From NCBI GenBank assembly GCA_000310025.1, contig FN648581.1:1793-23148 (forward strand): a stretch of 21,356 nucleotides of DNA, in the 5' to 3' direction. The DNA is from Ectocarpus siliculosus (lineage: Eukaryota; Sar; Phaeophyceae; Ectocarpales; Ectocarpaceae). This document shows positions 1 through 10,086 of the stretch, one piece after another. Position numbers and translations under genes: made by a program. The notes below the pieces were generated by a model. The model did not search any database. It was not told the origin of the DNA and worked only from the letters and a program-made list of their open reading frames with translations. The stretch's first letter is position 1. Each line of letters begins with the position of its first letter.

Positions 1-192
1 CCAGCAGTGCAAGAGACGGAGGACAAATGCTATGAGGAAAGCGGTTGGTTGGACAATGGCGACGAAGGCGGCAACATCGGCGGCGGCAGCGGCGACGGCA
101 ACATCGGGGTGTTGTCTGCTGGTGCGGGGCATCCCGGCACCCATCCGACCGTGTACAATGGTATCTGCGCGGTGCGGGACGATGGGAGGTAA
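1..192 (+). CDS. possible 3' terminal exon of a gene running in from the left (partial)
   Basis: The frame is open from base 1 to a TAA at 190-192, giving about 63 residues with no upstream stop inside the window. The product is rich in Gly, Asp, Glu and Asn (a run around GGNIGGGSGDGN) and shows no domain I recognise. Most codons end in G or C across the middle of the frame, unlike the downstream sequence, which is why I prefer it over the overlapping alanine-rich frame at 32-277. The plus strand turns T/G-rich right after the stop, as expected for a 3' UTR. Alternatives are chance openness in GC-rich sequence, or the other frame. The 5' part of the gene lies outside the window. Confidence 0.33.
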   Translation, partial: PAVQETEDKCYEESGWLDNGDEGGNIGGGSGDGNIGVLSAGAGHPGTHPTVYNGICAVRDDGR

Positions 193-980
193 TACCAAGG
201 ATGGATTTTCCATCGTGGCCGGAAGTGTTCGGTATAAATTGAGAGGCAACGTGTTCGGAAGCTACCGTGCGGGATGACCTCCGGTGGCAGATGGATCTAC
301 GCGCGATTCAGACACGTTTGTGAGAAGCACTTTTTTTTTCTTTTGGCCACGTATTTTGTAGGTTCGGTCCTGTTTTTGTTTGCTGGGAACCATTAATTTG
401 AGAACTGCGTCGATGTTGGATGTGGTGTTGCGATGCGCACGAACGGGTGTTTATGGTCTGTTGTATACATTGTTTCTTTTCATTTGTTGAAGGTATGGTT
501 TGCATTGTCAAAGAATTCACTGCGCCGAATGGTGCAGTTCATGTGTTGGGTCACTGGTAGCACTGCTGGATAATCGGGGGGGGGGTGAATGTGGTGCTGA
601 GATGCCATGATCTTCACCGCTTCACCGCAGTACAAGCAGAGTTCTAGCGGACGTTCGGGTTTGGTTGTTCATTTTGTTCGCGATTCCGCTGTCGGGGATA
701 TGCATCATGTGCATGGTATCATCAGCTGTATCTACTGTAGCATCATGTCACGCATTCCCTCTGTGTTCGATTGCAGTAACACAGCAAGGTTGATCGTCTA
801 TCTACGTGTACGTAGTACGTGTGTGCACACACACAGGGTTCTCTTGTACATCTGGCTGGCTGGATGGTTGACGCTTTGTGGTTGACACATTGATATGAAA
901 ACATTGTTTCTGCTCGATACGTTTGGTGCTCTATTCCGTACATCTTCCAGAAATATATAGGATAGAATATGTCATGGCAA
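193..980. other. gene-free T/G-rich stretch, possible 3' UTR
   Basis: No convincing ORF. Holds a G9-10 run near 577-587 and a short GT/CA dinucleotide tract near 819-837. It could be the long 3' UTR of the gene ending at 192, but no clear AATAAA was seen. Confidence 0.3.
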
Positions 981-1087
981 GTTCGAGAACATGATGTCAT
1001 CATTTGTCAGTAGCGTGTCAGATTCGAGAACATGACGTCAGCTTTTACCAGTAGGGTTTCTTGGCTTTTGCCAGTAGGGTATCTTGG
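981..1087. repeat. 41-bp tandem repeat with bZIP-like TGACGTCA core
   Basis: Two 41-bp units start at 981 and 1022, both with TTCGAGAACATGAYGTCA followed by a CCAGTAGGGT-like tail. The tail half repeats again at 1064-1086 as a 23-bp copy (1041-1063 and 1064-1086 differ at two positions). The second unit contains the palindromic octamer TGACGTCA (CRE/bZIP type); the first has TGATGTCA. Confidence 0.7.
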
Positions 1088-2152
1088 ATCACCACCGTAT
1101 TCTGAACGCGTGTGATTGGTTGGCGTTGCTGGGTTTGTGTACTTCCATGAGTTCGAGGATGAGCGCGGACTCGCCGCCCTCTCTCTTGTCACTCCACATC
1201 AGCACCATCAACATTCTTCTTTGTTTCTTCGTTCCGAGGCACACATCAAGTTGCAACTGCACTCGAAGTGTAACCTCTGTGGTAGGCTGCTGTACCAAGC
1301 ACAGCCTACAAAGCGACTGCAGCATTCAGCACACACCCACTGTTGCTGAGACGCTCCTGCTCGCCGAGATCCGCGTTCTACCTGCGGGGTTCGGAGGTTA
1401 CTTTATGATGTATGATTTATCGTTGTTAGGATTCGAGAGTTGTTTCTGACATTTTCTGCCGTAGGGCGGATTGAGTTTCATGGTCTTAGATATGTTGAAG
1501 GGGGGCTGTTGAGCTTTTACGTTTTGGGAGATACTAGAGCAGGGGGGCTGTTCAGAAATCCATGTCTCGATGTTTGGGAAACGGCCTACTGTATTTGGTA
1601 GACGTTTTCCTCTGGCGTCTTCGTTAGCGCGGGGTTCCAACCTTTGTCTATTTTTGCCGTATATGATTTTGATGGTTGTCCTGAAACATTTTTTGGAGGG
1701 AGGATTTGGCATTTCGCTTTGAAGACATGGTTGAGGTCTATGTTCTCTCGAAGCTTATTTGAAATTGGTCAATATGTTGGAACACAGTTGATGTAATGTT
1801 GATCTTTGCTGTGAATTTCTCCACGGATGATAATTTGTTTTTGACCGCTTGAGAATATGGTGACGACATTTTCTCGAAAGGGGTGATTGTTAAGACTATT
1901 AGTGGAGTCCCAAAGTTTTGAGGAGGAGAAGCAACCTGAAATTGGAATATTCGGCAGATCTGGGAGTTAGGATGATTTGAAGGATACGAAACATGAATGT
2001 TTTATATATTTATTTGTTGTCGTTTTACCTGGCGATATGTAAGGGGGCTGCTTGTGTGTGTACCTAGCAGGATACGATTCTCCGGAATCTCCGGGGGGCA
2101 CGCAAAGAGATATACACGATGGGTGTGATGAACTTGACACGCTAGGCTCTGC
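1088..2152. other. gene-free stretch
   Basis: Only short, unconvincing ORFs on both strands. A GGGGGGCTGTT string occurs twice near 1501 and 1541. No RNA gene or element recognised. Confidence 0.4.
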
Positions 2153-3117
2153 TTGCCTGCCGATCCATGTCTCACTCGTATATCCTTTGTGCAAAACGCT
2201 CTCGACAAGCCCGCGAGAGTGACAAAATGGTACACGCGCCGACACCCCAAACAAGGGGGCATACATTTCAGCCACCCTGCCGAAGTAGGAAGGATATATT
2301 GGCCATCGGTGATTGGTCTTTTTGGAACAACGCCCCGTCCTCCCAAGGAAGCGTGGTCAATAGTCTAATCGCTGAGGCATCCAAAAATATAAGGGCGGTG
2401 GTACCTTTCGGTGGTACCTTTTCGCAAGCCCTGAAATGCAAACTTTTCCTGTGTGCGCTGTTCTGCGACATATTAGGAACGCATCGACCGGCGATAAAAA
2501 CTGTAATCAATGTGGGCCCGTTCGACCACAGTTTGGTCGGCTGGAGTCACTCCCCCCCGCCTAGGACACTAGAATCTCCACTCACCGCGATGAATATGCA
2601 GGCGTCCCCGTAGGACTCAGCCAGCATTCCCGCTTGCTCGGCTGCCCGCCTGAGGAGACAGTGCGAGCCTTCTTCATGACAGGGAATCTTGCTGCTGTCG
2701 GCCAGGGTGCACTGGGGGCGTGCAAGAAGAATCGTTCCGCGAGGTTGGTGGTAGGGTTCACAGTTGTAACTGGTGTTGTTGACGGTTGGTTGTGTTGACG
2801 TCAAGAACGCCTGTGCACGGGAACTCCCGGATGCCCTACTCTTCGAGGCACAGAAAATGAATTCCTCGGTCCAAGCCTGTTCGAGGATGCCTAGATCCAT
2901 CACCCGGAAATAATTGCACAACTTTCCTAGGACCAACACAGCGCGGGGAATGCAAAAACGGTGGAATAGTGAGAGTGGGTAGTCTCTTGACCACAGCGCC
3001 GCTGTCGCGAGCTCGAGACTCCAAGGGCGAGCCGAGTAAGAGCGCCGTGAAGCACGAACAATTCCACACCCTGTACAACTTTACTAATAATGAACTAAGT
3101 GGACAACTCTCCTGCAT
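2153..3117. other. overlapping ORFs on both strands, coding status undecided
   Basis: The plus strand has a 148-residue ORF (2167-2613). The minus strand has a 130-residue ORF (2939-2547) and others. None shows a known domain or strong codon bias. The minus frame contains a good splice donor, GCG|GTGAGT, with the intron starting at 2585, so 2939-2586 could be an internal exon of a minus-strand gene. ORFs of 130-150 residues are expected by chance in 21 kb of 50% GC DNA, so I do not call a gene. Confidence 0.2.
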
Positions 3118-3512
3118 GCCGGCGCGTCTACGGAAGGGACTGTGACCTCCGATGAATAGCGCAGCTCATTGGACAACATTTTTAAGAACACCGCGTGGTA
3201 TCTACTAGATATTCTCTAGCGTAAGCAACGCTAACTGAAGTAATTACTTTCAAGTCCTCACGTACATCATGTATTCTCACGTGCACACGGAAACGTATAG
3301 TGTATTTAAGAATGCCTGAAATACACACCCTCCAAGATGTAAGTACAGGTCTGCTGCTGTAGAATGGAATCGAACAGGGTTTCTATTTTTTGTTGTTGTG
3401 GTACACCACAGCTTGCTTGTGCTTAGAGTTTTTCGAACACGCATGCACATCTCACGGAACTGCAAGTTTGTTCGTCTTTTGTAATACTGTCAACGACGCT
3501 GTAGTACTAAAA

Positions 3513-3553
3513 AAGGTTCTACTGTAGCCTACACTACCATATACAGGTGAACG
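3513..3553 (+). repeat. short dispersed repeat, copy 1
   Basis: Shares the ordered words AAGGT, CTGTAGCC, TACACTAC and CAGGTGAACG with 7401-7448, with small indels between them. Flanks of the two copies are not obviously related. Confidence 0.5.
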
Positions 3554-3607
3554 GTAGAAATTTTGCGTACGTACGTTTGTACATTACACTACATTACCGG
3601 AAAGCCC

Positions 3608-3632
3608 CCCCCCGCCCATTGGGGGCGGGGGG
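3608..3632. repeat. perfect 10-bp GC hairpin
   Basis: CCCCCCGCCC at 3608-3617 and its exact reverse complement at 3623-3632 are separated by five bases. A looser C-run/G-run pair of the same style lies at 19578-19606, at the start of dispersed repeat copy B. Confidence 0.7.
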
Positions 3633-3639
3633 TGTACTC

Positions 3640-3700
3640 ATAGTCGTGCATGCCTAGTCGTTAGACCATTGACCTCGCATCCCTACAAAGCCGGGACGGA
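3640..3700 (+). other. tRNA-like head (weak, possible SINE-type remnant)
   Basis: The run GCCTAGTCGTTAGACCATTG followed by CCTCGCATCC resembles the D-arm to anticodon-arm part of many tRNAs (TAGTGGTTAGA...CTCGCA type). The anticodon stem does not pair cleanly and there is no good T-arm at the right distance, so this is at most a decayed tRNA-derived sequence. Confidence 0.2.
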
Positions 3701-4085
3701 GCACGCAGGGTTCTCACCGGACCAGGCTCTCACATCACCAAGCGCGAATCGCCGTGAGGTATTCGGCGAGTCGCGTGAAGGGTGAGCTGCATCTTGCCAA
3801 GGGTGTTCGGCATCTTGTGCTTACTTCCTTGCGTACGGATGACAGCTGCGTACAACTTAATTTATTTTCTGGTGCGTTCACTTCCAGAGACATTTATAAG
3901 CACTGTGTAGCTGTCGCGGTACGGCAAAGCCTGCTTGAAAAGCGCCAGCTTTTCGGGTCTGAGCAGCACGTGTACCCTATTTCTTTGTGTGGAGTCCGTC
4001 TTTTGCCTGGTTGTGTGTGTTTTTTTTTCAAGAAGCATCGATGAAAATACGTCAGTCTCAGTGCGGTTGACAACCCAAAACACTT

Positions 4086-4478
4086 CTAAATGCCATCAAC
4101 TGGGACCCCGTGAGGCGGCGTCATGGGGGAGGCTAAGCTATTCAACGTATTAAAGACAGAAACGGTAGCAACAGAAGAAAACTGCACGTGTCTACCAAGG
4201 CTTTTACCTTGCACTCGAGTTCGTTTTGGAGTGCTTTCATCATCATCCTCAATACCTTCACGACCCACTCTCATCGTCATTTTTACAGCTAGTTCTCGGC
4301 AGTTCTTCTCTGGCGCTGCACCGTTTGTTGTGGGGAAGGTCATCTGGCTAGAAGCCCATGTTCTCTTCCACTCCATGATTCCCTCCTCGGTCCCTGACTT
4401 GGTCATTCTCTTATCCTCCCGTTCCCTCTCCTCCTCCTTCATCGCTACCAAATGAAGTCGCCTAATTGCCATCACCAT
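4086..4478 (-). CDS. hypothetical charged protein (weak)
   Basis: A 130-residue minus-strand ORF starting at ATG 4478. The N-terminal third is strongly charged (KEEERERED), followed by a Trp-containing segment (MEWKRTWASS) and a Ser/Pro-rich tail. The same frame is open upstream to an ATG near 4539 apart from one TAG just before 4478, so the ORF could be the end of a longer broken frame. I recognise no family. The charge pattern may simply reflect the purine-rich strand. A decayed transposon protein is an equally good guess. Confidence 0.22.
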   Translation of the reverse strand: MVMAIRRLHLVAMKEEEREREDKRMTKSGTEEGIMEWKRTWASSQMTFPTTNGAAPEKNCRELAVKMTMRVGREGIEDDDESTPKRTRVQGKSLGRHVQFSSVATVSVFNTLNSLASPMTPPHGVPVDGI

Positions 4479-4684
4479 CGTCTAAATCTGTGCTGTAGCT
4501 TCTGGCTGTGGTGGAAATTTGTCGATCAGAAGTCCCATGAAGTTTCAAACCGTCACCGAATCCTGTTGGTATGATAAGGCTTCGGGTGAAGCAAGGCTGT
4601 TTCGTCGTTTGTGTGTGTTTTACTTACTAGCATCGACCGCGCTAATCGGCTCGTGTGCTCGTGTGTGTGGGCGCGAGAGTGAAC

Positions 4685-4795
4685 CGGCACTATTGGGAGT
4701 TACACTGGCGCCCAACCAGCACTATACCGGGCGAGCTCTAGGCACCATCGAGAGCTCCGCCTCTTTCCAGAGATTTTACCGGCACTATACCGGGC
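4685..4795 (+). repeat. short direct repeats around the putative primer-binding site
   Basis: GCACTATACCGGGC occurs exactly at about 4719 and 4782. Shortened versions (CCGGCACTAT, ACACTAT) occur at about 4684 and 4801. Confidence 0.55.
4706..4717 (+). promoter_or_regulatory. LTR end followed by tRNA-Lys-type primer binding site (candidate)
   Basis: TGGCGCCCAACC begins one base after ...GGGAGTTACA, so a 5'-LTR-like CA end is followed by a primer-binding-site look-alike. TGGCGCCCAAC matches the start of the binding site used with tRNA-Lys by several retroelements; the following bases differ from that site. No partner LTR, gag or pol of an LTR element was found nearby, so if real this is a truncated relic. 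Confidence 0.33.
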
Positions 4796-5086
4796 ACCTG
4801 ACACTATTCATCCGGTACGATACAGGTCCCTCGACTGTATGATCATGTGCAGTAGACGTACGTGAAGCGCAAGGGCATTCTCCGTCGCACCGTCGGGGAC
4901 CACTCCCACTGCACATGCACGAACATCGGTATATACGCAACTTGCAGATCAAAAACGGTAAATAAGGCCCGCGCTCGTAAAAAACGGTCCGATGGGACAT
5001 GGAACGAAATTCAGTGGAACATTCCAGCCAAACAAACACGGCAGACTGCCGTCGAAGGGATGGAACTTGGATAGAAAAACAAAGTT

Positions 5087-5850
5087 AGCATTCCGATACG
5101 CCAGAATGAAAATAATACAGACGATGAGCCCCAGAAAAGTACGTGAATGAACATGAGGGCATGAGATAGTCGGCCGGCACGAACCGAGCATTCCGAATCC
5201 GAGAAGGATCCAACTTATCCTCTGAAAGCTTAATCGCAAACACCGTCCGTGGACGAAGGCGAAGAATTCGCGGGTCTGTTGCCGAAGAGACGATAGAAAA
5301 TAGAAACGATGAACGGACGTAATGTACTCGGCGAGCACGAATCGAGCATTCCGAGAGCGCGAAGGGTCTAATCTATATTCAAAGTGGCATACCGAAAGCT
5401 TACTCGCAAAGAAAGTATTCGAGGACGAAGGCGACGCGCGCGAGAAATGGCGTGGCTGTTCCCTGAGAGACCATTAAAAATGGAAAAGATTATCATGAAA
5501 TTCTCGGCCAGGACGAACCAAGCATTCCAAAAGCGCAGAGGGTCCAATGTATACTGAGGAAGGCATACCGAAAGGCTGAAATGAATAGAAGACAGTGTCC
5601 CAGGACGGATTGGCGTGGCGGTTGCCGAAGAGACAACAGAAAATATTGAAAAATGGACGTGGAATACTCGGTGAGCACGAACCGAGCATTCCGAAAGTGC
5701 GAAGGTTTCAACCTATACTCAAGATGGCACATCGCAAGGGTACTCGCAAAGACAGTGTTCGAGGACAAAGGCAAAGACAGTGCTCGAGGATAAAGGCGAA
5801 GCTACAGGCGTGTGACATATGGCGTTGCTGTTGCCGACGAGACGACCGCA
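5087..5850. repeat. degenerate satellite array, units about 160-176 bp
   Basis: The word AGCATTCCG or a close variant, usually preceded by GCACGAACCG, recurs at about 5087, 5187, 5345, 5521 and 5685, so spacing is 100, 158, 176 and 164 bp. Other parts of the unit recur in order: a CGAAAGCTTA-like word, CGCAAA, CGAGGACGAAGGCGA, GTTGCCGAAGAGAC and AAAATGGA. Minus-strand ORFs across it contain matching peptide snatches (SLRQ, FGMLGS), which follow from the DNA repeat. The first unit is short, and the last runs out near 5850 after a small local duplication of the CGAGGACAAAGGC word. Confidence 0.7.
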
Positions 5851-6464
5851 CATACTCTCTCCACAGCAATATGTGTCCGGTCCGGACAAAAGACTGTAAA
5901 CACCTCAAAGACTTGTAAGCCAGAGGTAGGTAGTTCGATTCCCGTTCAGAACACCTTGCTTTTTCCCGAAAAAGCGCGTTTTTTTCAAAAATATATTTCT
6001 TCCCGTCGTTTCTGATTTTCCAAGTGTCTCATGTTCGCCACCCCGACGTTTTGCTGCTGATCACCAACAAATACAAAGGATAACAATTAGACACCGTGTG
6101 CCGTCAAGATTACAAAGCAAAAACGAAATGGGGAAAAACTCTCTTTTGTCGGGCCGTACACGGGAGGAAAAAAACAGAAAAATAATATGTACTGACAATT
6201 TCCGCTTGCAACCAGTTAATACTATATATCAGGGGTGGGGATAATACAAGAGTATCCCCGAGTTCAGTGTTCCTAACTAAGCGCCTACCCTGTACGATCG
6301 GGATTAAATTGCTTTGCAGAGGGAGAAGGAAAATCAAAATACAGAAATACAGAAGGGTGGGAGCAGGTGCGCGCTCCACGGAGGAAACGGAAAGAACAGG
6401 AAAGCAGCCATGCAACGAAGATACGCACGCGCAATGTAGAGGCCAAACGAAAAAAAACTATAGT
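5851..6464. other. gene-free stretch below the helicase relic
   Basis: AT-richer sequence with no supported gene. It is downstream of the minus-strand helicase relic and could contain the 3' part of that element. I could not identify a Helitron-type terminal hairpin plus CTRR with confidence. Confidence 0.3.
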
Positions 6465-6871
6465 TTACCAATGGGAAGAAGACGTTGAGGACGGAAACGA
6501 GAAGAAAGCAGAAGGGGCACACTTGTTGTACAGGTAGCAGCGAGTTGAAACCAACGTGTTGTTTACAGTGGCGCACTCATCACGATTAATTCTGTCGTGG
6601 GTAGTCAAAATAATCATGTCATCTGACCTACGCACTCGGGAAAGACCGACGTACAAATGACTGTGCCCGAAAGGATTCAGCGTGAGGTCCAAGCAAGTAC
6701 GGGGTCAAGCGTTTGTCCTTGGACACGGTGGTCGGTGACGCCATAACACAAGCGCACGGGGAATTTGACCCTTTTCGCGGCTACTCCTTGCCACGCGACG
6801 AAACTGAAACTAAGACGTCGAAGCCAGTTCATGGTTCGGTGGTAGTCCAAGGTTTGAACCTTGTAGAACAT
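6465..6871 (-). pseudogene. C-terminal relic of a Pif1/Helitron-type DNA helicase
   Basis: Two overlapping minus frames carry consecutive superfamily 1B helicase motifs. The first (6871-6677) has VKFPVRLCYGVT then VQGQTLD at about 6724-6704, matching the FPVR...SQGQTLD motif V region. The second (6692-6465) has LDLTLNPFGHSHLYVGLSRV, matching motif VI. In the family these follow each other directly, so a 1-2 base indel near 6692 separates them. Walker A/B motifs and any Rep/HUH nuclease domain are absent; similarity fades above 6871. In Helitrons this helicase end lies close to the 3' terminus. A stand-alone Pif1 copy or another helicase-bearing mobile element cannot be excluded. Confidence 0.75.
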
Positions 6872-7400
6872 GTGTCCAACATAACGACCTTCGTATCACC
6901 ATTGATCGTGCTGTGTAGGCAACATACAACTGCTGTATGTAGAGTACTGCTGCTGCTTAGACCATATGCATTAGTATATCCTGACCGCATATACATACTG
7001 CTGACAGACCCTGGACTGCCGTTCTCTCCCACGCGTTATGCCGCGAGGGCGCTCCTGAATCATGGCATGGGGTCTATACATGGTGGGTACTACTCATATA
7101 TCCGCCAGAGACTCAACCCAGTCACATCACAACAAACTCATATCCGCCAAGACTCCACCCAGGTACACAACATCTTTTGTACTTAACGTACGTACACTAA
7201 TCTATTTTTTTTATGCGTACGCACACCATCTTTGCCACAATATCGCACACGCACACTGTGTGTACTCGAGACAGCAGTAATACTTCCCCGCGTTGCTGGC
7301 TGGCAATCCGTTCCGTGCTGTAGATACTACGGCCTTATATAGAGTCTCCTCTGCTGCTCTTTGAGTTGCCATGGAACTCGTTTTACGCGACAGGTAGTTG
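6872..7400. other. gene-free stretch
   Basis: No supported gene. Contains CAACTGCTGTATG and related words near 6928-6958, one exact copy of the recurrent ACAGCAGTA word at 7271, and a T8 run near 7203-7211. Confidence 0.4.
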
Positions 7401-7448
7401 AAGGTGCTGCTGTAGCCTCTACACTACAGTGCCATTTTCAGGTGAACG
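7401..7448 (+). repeat. short dispersed repeat, copy 2
   Basis: Partner of 3513-3553: the same ordered words, with a few inserted bases. Confidence 0.5.
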
Positions 7449-8965
7449 TCTCTTCCAGCTTCGTGCCCTTGGTGTGCTGTGCACAGTCTTCACCCACCAC
7501 CCTTCCTTTCAGCGTAATTCTGAGCTGAAGGCGAAGGCGCCAGGCACTCGAGCCTGGAGACCTTACAATATAACGTGATGACACGATTGTGGTATGTGTC
7601 TTTCTGTAGGGACAGGCGAACCGGACTGCACTGATGAAGATAGCCTTCGCTACGCACAGCGCGTTCGTCACGCAAATTCTCGACCGAGTGAAATCGCGCC
7701 GCCACTGATGTGAAATGAAGAGGGCACCAGCATGCGGAGCTGAGGGATATGTATGTGCGGCTTCATTTATTGTGCCTCACTTATTTTGTTTCCCACCCGC
7801 CCCTTGTATCGTACTATGTAGGCGGATACCGCCACGAGGGGGCTTGGTACTGTCGTGTTCTCTGAGGTTCTAGGGCCGGTCAAGCACGGTATTCCCGTGT
7901 CAAAGGGTGAGATTACTTAACACACGCTTGGAAGCTTTGATAGAGGAGGCGGAGAAAAAACCCGGTCGCCATGTCTCACAGTTTGATTTTGAATCATGGT
8001 GCTGTGACATGCTCGTTGCTCTCGCTGGAGCATGAGGGCGCCGGAGAAGAGACAAGTGTTTGTTACTGTGTCTACAAGGGCGCCTGGAATCCGTCGATGC
8101 TGCCTCGTGGCTTCGTCCGCGACGTTTTGATTTGGTGCGAATCGTGGCTTTTTTGGGGGAGGGGAGGGGGCAGTTGGTTTCGATGGTGTTGGGAGGGAAG
8201 AGAGATCTCATTCTTCAGTCTCGGCATTGCTTTTGGAGGACACCGCTGTCGCAGCTGGCTCCGTATCAGGCGGTGATTGTTTTTACTACAGTTAGTCGTA
8301 GAATTTGGGGCGGGCAGGGGGGGGGGAGACGATCCATTTTTTCAGTGCGCTAGGACATCACCGCTGCCGCTAGTGTAGCTGTAGTCTCCGACTGAGTTCG
8401 TTTTCCTCACATCAAAGGTAGTATACTGCGGGGATTGTGGGTCGTCTCCATGATCGACGTCGCCGACGGTCATGGGCGAGGGCTTGCTGTCCTGGAGGAA
8501 AACATAATCCACGCCAATTTGAAGTATTTTTTATGGTTCTCGCTCAATACATATATTGGTGCAACTTGAGATGTTGTCGACCATGGGTCGAGACGATATG
8601 CCGTGGGCGAAAAAGGGTTAATCTAGAGCTTTCGTAATCTGCGCAGGTCGTTGTTTCAGGGGTTTGCCCGGCAATGTCCCGACGGTAAAATACAAGGGGG
8701 CGAACAGATGCAACATTTATATATTTGTTTTCTTCACTTCAAATCAGCGCTCACAGCACTAGTGCCGTTTAATCCAACCCGTTTTCATACAGAAGCGCCC
8801 CTCTTCACACTCCCCTCCTGCGGTACGTTGCCTCCGTTTTTAATGCTAGAAGAGTTCAGCACTCTCTTGCAGGAGAATTCAACCATCCACTACGGTATTT
8901 AGCTCTGCTTGTTGTTGTAGACCGGCTCAATCGTGTGCAACCTGCAAGAAAGGGTAACACGTTGC
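7449..8965. other. no supported gene
   Basis: Overlapping plus-strand ORFs of 101 and 97 residues (7971-8276, 8060-8353) and an 83-residue ORF (8651-8902) exist, but none shows a domain or clear codon bias. The 8150-8340 part is G-rich (runs of four to nine G), which keeps frames open by chance. Confidence 0.35.
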
Positions 8966-9662
8966 ACTACCACCGGGGCCAACATCTAGGACGGATGGTC
9001 GTGAGTGCCCGGGAGGAAGGGAAGAAGAAGGAGGGGAAAAGATTTGTAGGGGCGGGAATAAGGGACGGTGTTGGGAGAGGCAAGGAAGTGTTGGAGAATT
9101 TCGGCACTCGACAAGCGCGCGGTCCCGTCGGGGGTGAAAGGGACATGTCAGTCCGTAGTCTTGTCTATCGGAATAGAAAAGTAGACAAATCGAGGAATAC
9201 ATTATGTACATAACGATGAAGAAGGCCGACGAGGAAGGTACGAAGAGAGGAAATCGCACCCCATGTTCGAAGTCAGTGAGAAAACCGCCGCAAGGAAGGC
9301 GTGCGAAGAGAATATAAAAAGACGGAGACGTCGACGTTAGCGTCGTAGAACGAGCCTTCCGTGTAGGGCAGGTTCTCACAAATGCAAGATGTGGAGGTAA
9401 AATACCCATCGCAGAAGTCAAAGCGCAGGTCATAACTGCATATGACTCATGCGCGGAGAAGTTACCGCGGAGACGTATCAACCAGAAGGTTGAAGGCCGG
9501 CTGAGAAGGTTTGAAGACACAAACACTTGAGCGACGATGTCACGCGTAACGTCAAAACTTGACAAGAAGAAAAATGCAGAGAAAAATAAAAAGGCCAGAT
9601 GCTGACCTATGGCTTTCTCGGAGTGAAAGGATTCCCACAAATGCCAACAGGTAATCCACAAG
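8966..9662. repeat. dispersed repeat family 1, copy A
   Basis: Aligns over nearly its whole length with 19603-20283, from GGGCCAACATC at the left to CCAACAGGT plus a few bases at the right, with many substitutions and small indels. A 244-residue minus-strand ORF (9661-8927) covers it, but the corresponding frame is broken in copy B, so I treat it as non-coding or decayed. The segment TGCAAGA...GAGGTAAAATACCCATC and the following 80 bases are the best conserved. Confidence 0.8.
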
Positions 9663-9919
9663 GAGGCCGACGACGATTAATGACACACATGTGGTACGCA
9701 AAGAAGGATAGGGAAAGGAAACGCAGGGAAAAAATCGTACTTTAGTGCAATCCTTCCTTATAACGCAGGTACTCACCAATGCAAGACAGGGAGGTAAAAT
9801 ACCCATCGTGAAAGTCAAAGCGCAGGTCATAACTGCGAACGACTCATTCGCCGAGAAGTGAACACGGAGACTTGTCAGAAACACGTTTAAAGGCCGGCTA
9901 AGAATTTTTGAAGAAACAA
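9659..9919. repeat. repeat family 1, second partial unit in tandem with copy A
   Basis: Repeats the inner part of copy A (AAGGAGGCCGACGA... to ...GCCGGCTAAGA) about 440 bp downstream. Its core is closer to copy B (ATAACGCAGGTACTCACC) than to the neighbouring unit. The similarity stops where the inverted-repeat element starts at 9920. Confidence 0.7.
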
Positions 9920-10086
9920 ATCTTACAGAGACAAGGCTAGACTACTATATTCCAGGCAAAGACACTCTCACCTGCGCAGATCATAGCTAGTCTCTGCGAG
10001 TTCGATTGTAGACATGTGCCAAGCGTTCCATCATCAACACAAGCGAGCAAGCAGCGATACTCCACCATCCCGTCAGGCATGCATGC
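9920..10086 (+). repeat. left terminal inverted repeat
   Basis: Pairs base for base with 10754-10920. Confidence 0.93.

Noticed and set aside
3608-3632. Rho-independent terminator
   Set aside because: No T-run, and the context is eukaryotic.
5087-5850. CRISPR array
   Set aside because: Units are about 160-176 bp and diverged throughout, with no short identical repeats and variable spacers, and no cas genes.
5905-5950. tRNA-like words (CTTGTAA and TAGTTCGATTCCC) suggesting a Thr tRNA
   Set aside because: Neither the anticodon stem nor the T-stem pairs, and no acceptor strand matches.
8927-9661. 244-residue minus-strand ORF as a gene
   Set aside because: It lies on a dispersed repeat whose other copy breaks the frame; composition is low-complexity Ser/Pro/Phe with no domain.
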